NCBI RefSeq assembly: GCF_037893185.1
Contig: NZ_CP140772.1
Location: 8,067,987-8,131,986, forward strand
DNA: 64,000 bases
DNA from: Chitinophaga sp. 180180018-3
GTDB lineage: Bacteria > Bacteroidota > Bacteroidia > Chitinophagales > Chitinophagaceae
Reading direction: 5' to 3'
Part shown: one piece after another, positions 62,568 through 64,000 of the stretch
Layout: every line of letters begins with the position of its first letter
Numbering within the stretch: position 1 is the first letter of the stretch
Made by a program: the position numbers and the translations under genes
Notes under the pieces: generated by a model
Databases searched by the model: none
What the model was told of the DNA's origin: nothing
Seen by the model: only the letters and a program-made list of their open reading frames with translations

Positions 62568-64000
62568 ATGAATAAAACTTGCGAACAAGTTTGGGAAAAG
62601 TGTCTTAATATAATTAGGGATATAGTAGAATGGCAGCCGTTTAAGACATGGTTTGAACCGATTAAACCCATTAAACTTGAAAACAATGTTTTAACCATCC
62701 AGGTCCCCAGCCAATTCTTTTATGAATACCTTGAGGAGCATTATGTTGGATTGTTAGGAAAAACCATCAAAAGAGAATTAGGTAAAGAAGCCAGGTTGGA
62801 GTATCGCATTGTAGTAGAGAACGGTACGCCTCACCAGCATCCCAGAACAGTAAACATGCCTACGCAGTTTACGAAAGCACAGAAAGACAATGAAGTAGAT
62901 TTTCCGTTAACGATTCACAATCCGGTTAAGAACCCGTTTGTTATCCCGGGAATAAAAAGAGTGCAGATTGATTCTCAGTTGAATCCAAATTATACGTTTG
63001 ATGCGTATGTAGAAGGAGACAGCAACAGAGTGGCTCGCCGGGCAGGAAAAACGGTAGCCGAGAAACCGGGAGGTACTTCATTTAACCCGCTTGTGATTTA
63101 TGGAGGCGTGGGGCTTGGTAAGACGCACCTGGCCCAGGCTGTAGGTAATGATGTAAAACGTATTCACCCTAATAAGGCTGTGCTGTATGTAAGTGCGGAG
63201 AAATTTATCAATCAATTTATTGATCACTCCAAGAATAATATTATCAACGATTTTATTCACTTCTATCAGTTGATAGATGTGTTGATTGTTGATGATATAC
63301 AATTCTTTGCCCGTGCTGAAAAAACACAGGACGCATTCTTTGCCATCTTTAACCATCTGCATCAATCAGGTAAGCAGCTGATTCTTACATCAGATAAGGC
63401 GCCGAAAGATCTGGATGGTGTACAGGAGAGGTTGCTGAGCCGTTTCCGTTGGGGGCTTAGTGCAGACATCCAGGTGCCGGATTTTGAAACCAGGATGGAG
63501 ATCCTGGAAATGAAGATGCGGAACGATGGTTTGGAAATGCCTAAGGAAGTTGTGAAGTATGTAGCATATAATATTCAAACCAACGTACGTGAGCTGGAAG
63601 GGGCGCTGATTTCGCTACTGGCGCAGTCGTCGCTTAACCGGAAGGAAATAGACCTGGAGCTGGCGAAGCGTGTGCTGAAATCCTTTGTGAAAACATCTTC
63701 CAAAGAGATCACTATTGAAAGCATACAGAAGATGGTATGTGAATATTTTGATGTACCATATGATAAGCTGTTACAGAAAACGCGCAAGCGTGAAATTGTG
63801 CAGGCTCGTCAGATTACCATGTACCTGGCAAAATCATTCACCAAAAATTCTCTTAAAACGATTGGTGAACATTTTGGCGGACGTGATCATACTACCGTTA
63901 TACATAGCTGCCAGACGGTCAAGGACCTGATGGATACCGATAATAATTTCCGTGACAGCGTAATCGAATTACAACAGAAAGTACAACTGGCGGCCATGTA
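62568..64000 (+). CDS. dnaA: Chromosomal replication initiator DnaA (lacks only the last base of the stop)
   Basis: 477 codons are read from ATG 62568 to Met477; the window ends with TA, probably the first two bases of a stop. Domain I begins CEQVWEKCLNIIRDIVEWQPF. Domain III has Walker A GGVGLGKT (179-186) and Walker B LIVDDIQF with Asp242-Asp243. Domain IV has the DNA-binding helix and signature GGRDHTTVIHS. It starts chromosome replication by binding DnaA boxes. The frame is not shown as a full gene only because the window ends. Confidence 0.97.
   Translation, partial: MNKTCEQVWEKCLNIIRDIVEWQPFKTWFEPIKPIKLENNVLTIQVPSQFFYEYLEEHYVGLLGKTIKRELGKEARLEYRIVVENGTPHQHPRTVNMPTQFTKAQKDNEVDFPLTIHNPVKNPFVIPGIKRVQIDSQLNPNYTFDAYVEGDSNRVARRAGKTVAEKPGGTSFNPLVIYGGVGLGKTHLAQAVGNDVKRIHPNKAVLYVSAEKFINQFIDHSKNNIINDFIHFYQLIDVLIVDDIQFFARAEKTQDAFFAIFNHLHQSGKQLILTSDKAPKDLDGVQERLLSRFRWGLSADIQVPDFETRMEILEMKMRNDGLEMPKEVVKYVAYNIQTNVRELEGALISLLAQSSLNRKEIDLELAKRVLKSFVKTSSKEITIESIQKMVCEYFDVPYDKLLQKTRKREIVQARQITMYLAKSFTKNSLKTIGEHFGGRDHTTVIHSCQTVKDLMDTDNNFRDSVIELQQKVQLAAM

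Noticed and set aside
1..64000. CRISPR arrays, tRNA and rRNA genes
   Set aside because: No regularly spaced direct repeats, cloverleaf sequences or rRNA stretches were noticed. A tRNA scan would be needed to exclude a missed tRNA.

Overview
The window is chromosomal DNA from a member of the Bacteroidota, most likely the Chitinophagaceae and plausibly Chitinophaga (inference from gene content, not a database match). Pointers are paired GH92 and GH29 glycosidases with Sec signals or lipoboxes, a ThuA/DUF1080/Gfo-Idh/cytochrome c sugar operon, adjacent DUF6452 and DUF6048 genes, a DUF3127 protein, a long SecA with a SEC-C tail, and very few Shine-Dalgarno sequences. The window ends inside the final codon of dnaA, so the origin region is probably at its right end.

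Layout. 1-6.0 kb: an LpxH-like phosphoesterase, a doubtful hypothetical gene, a YHS lipoprotein, an intact IS3-family element inserted in the loop of a 57-bp perfect hairpin, and an M13 metallopeptidase. 6.1-17.3 kb: a membrane protein with a group III truncated haemoglobin, rarA, pbpC, a ParE/RelE toxin-antitoxin pair, and an alpha-2-macroglobulin; the toxin pair splits the usual A2M-PbpC couple. 17.4-26.4 kb: a ModF-like double ABC protein, a GNAT enzyme, DUF6048/DUF6452, uvrA, fabF and a fatty acid desaturase. 26.7-33.4 kb: a LacI regulator, two GH92 alpha-mannosidases and a GNAT enzyme. 33.4-42.5 kb: a seven-gene minus-strand set (MFS, Gfo/Idh, TIM-barrel isomerase, cytochrome c lipoprotein, DUF1080, ThuA, and a ThuA-PQQ dehydrogenase-PKD-cytochrome c-CBM fusion), apparently for oxidised (3-keto) sugars. 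42.9-51 kb: an alpha-L-fucosidase, secA, a four-helix bundle gene between hairpin arms, deoC, a SPOR protein and an M20 amidohydrolase. 51-53.9 kb: a GntR-regulated ABC exporter operon with a palindromic operator. 54-64 kb: glyA, a sugar nucleotidyltransferase, a nitronate monooxygenase-like enzyme, a NatAB-like exporter, an FAD protein, DUF3127 with an SSB-like tail, and dnaA.

The most notable signals are: a family of long intergenic hairpins sharing a GCGRAGA-type core, one interrupted by the IS and one apparently split by the four-helix bundle gene; the fused and free-standing copies of ThuA and cytochrome c modules in the sugar operon; a GH92 protein carrying at a constant +6 offset every residue I recall as diagnostic of alpha-1,2-mannosidases; the toxin-antitoxin insertion with an enlarged antitoxin; and a DUF3127 protein ending in DDLPF two features away from dnaA. 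No tRNA, rRNA or CRISPR array was seen.
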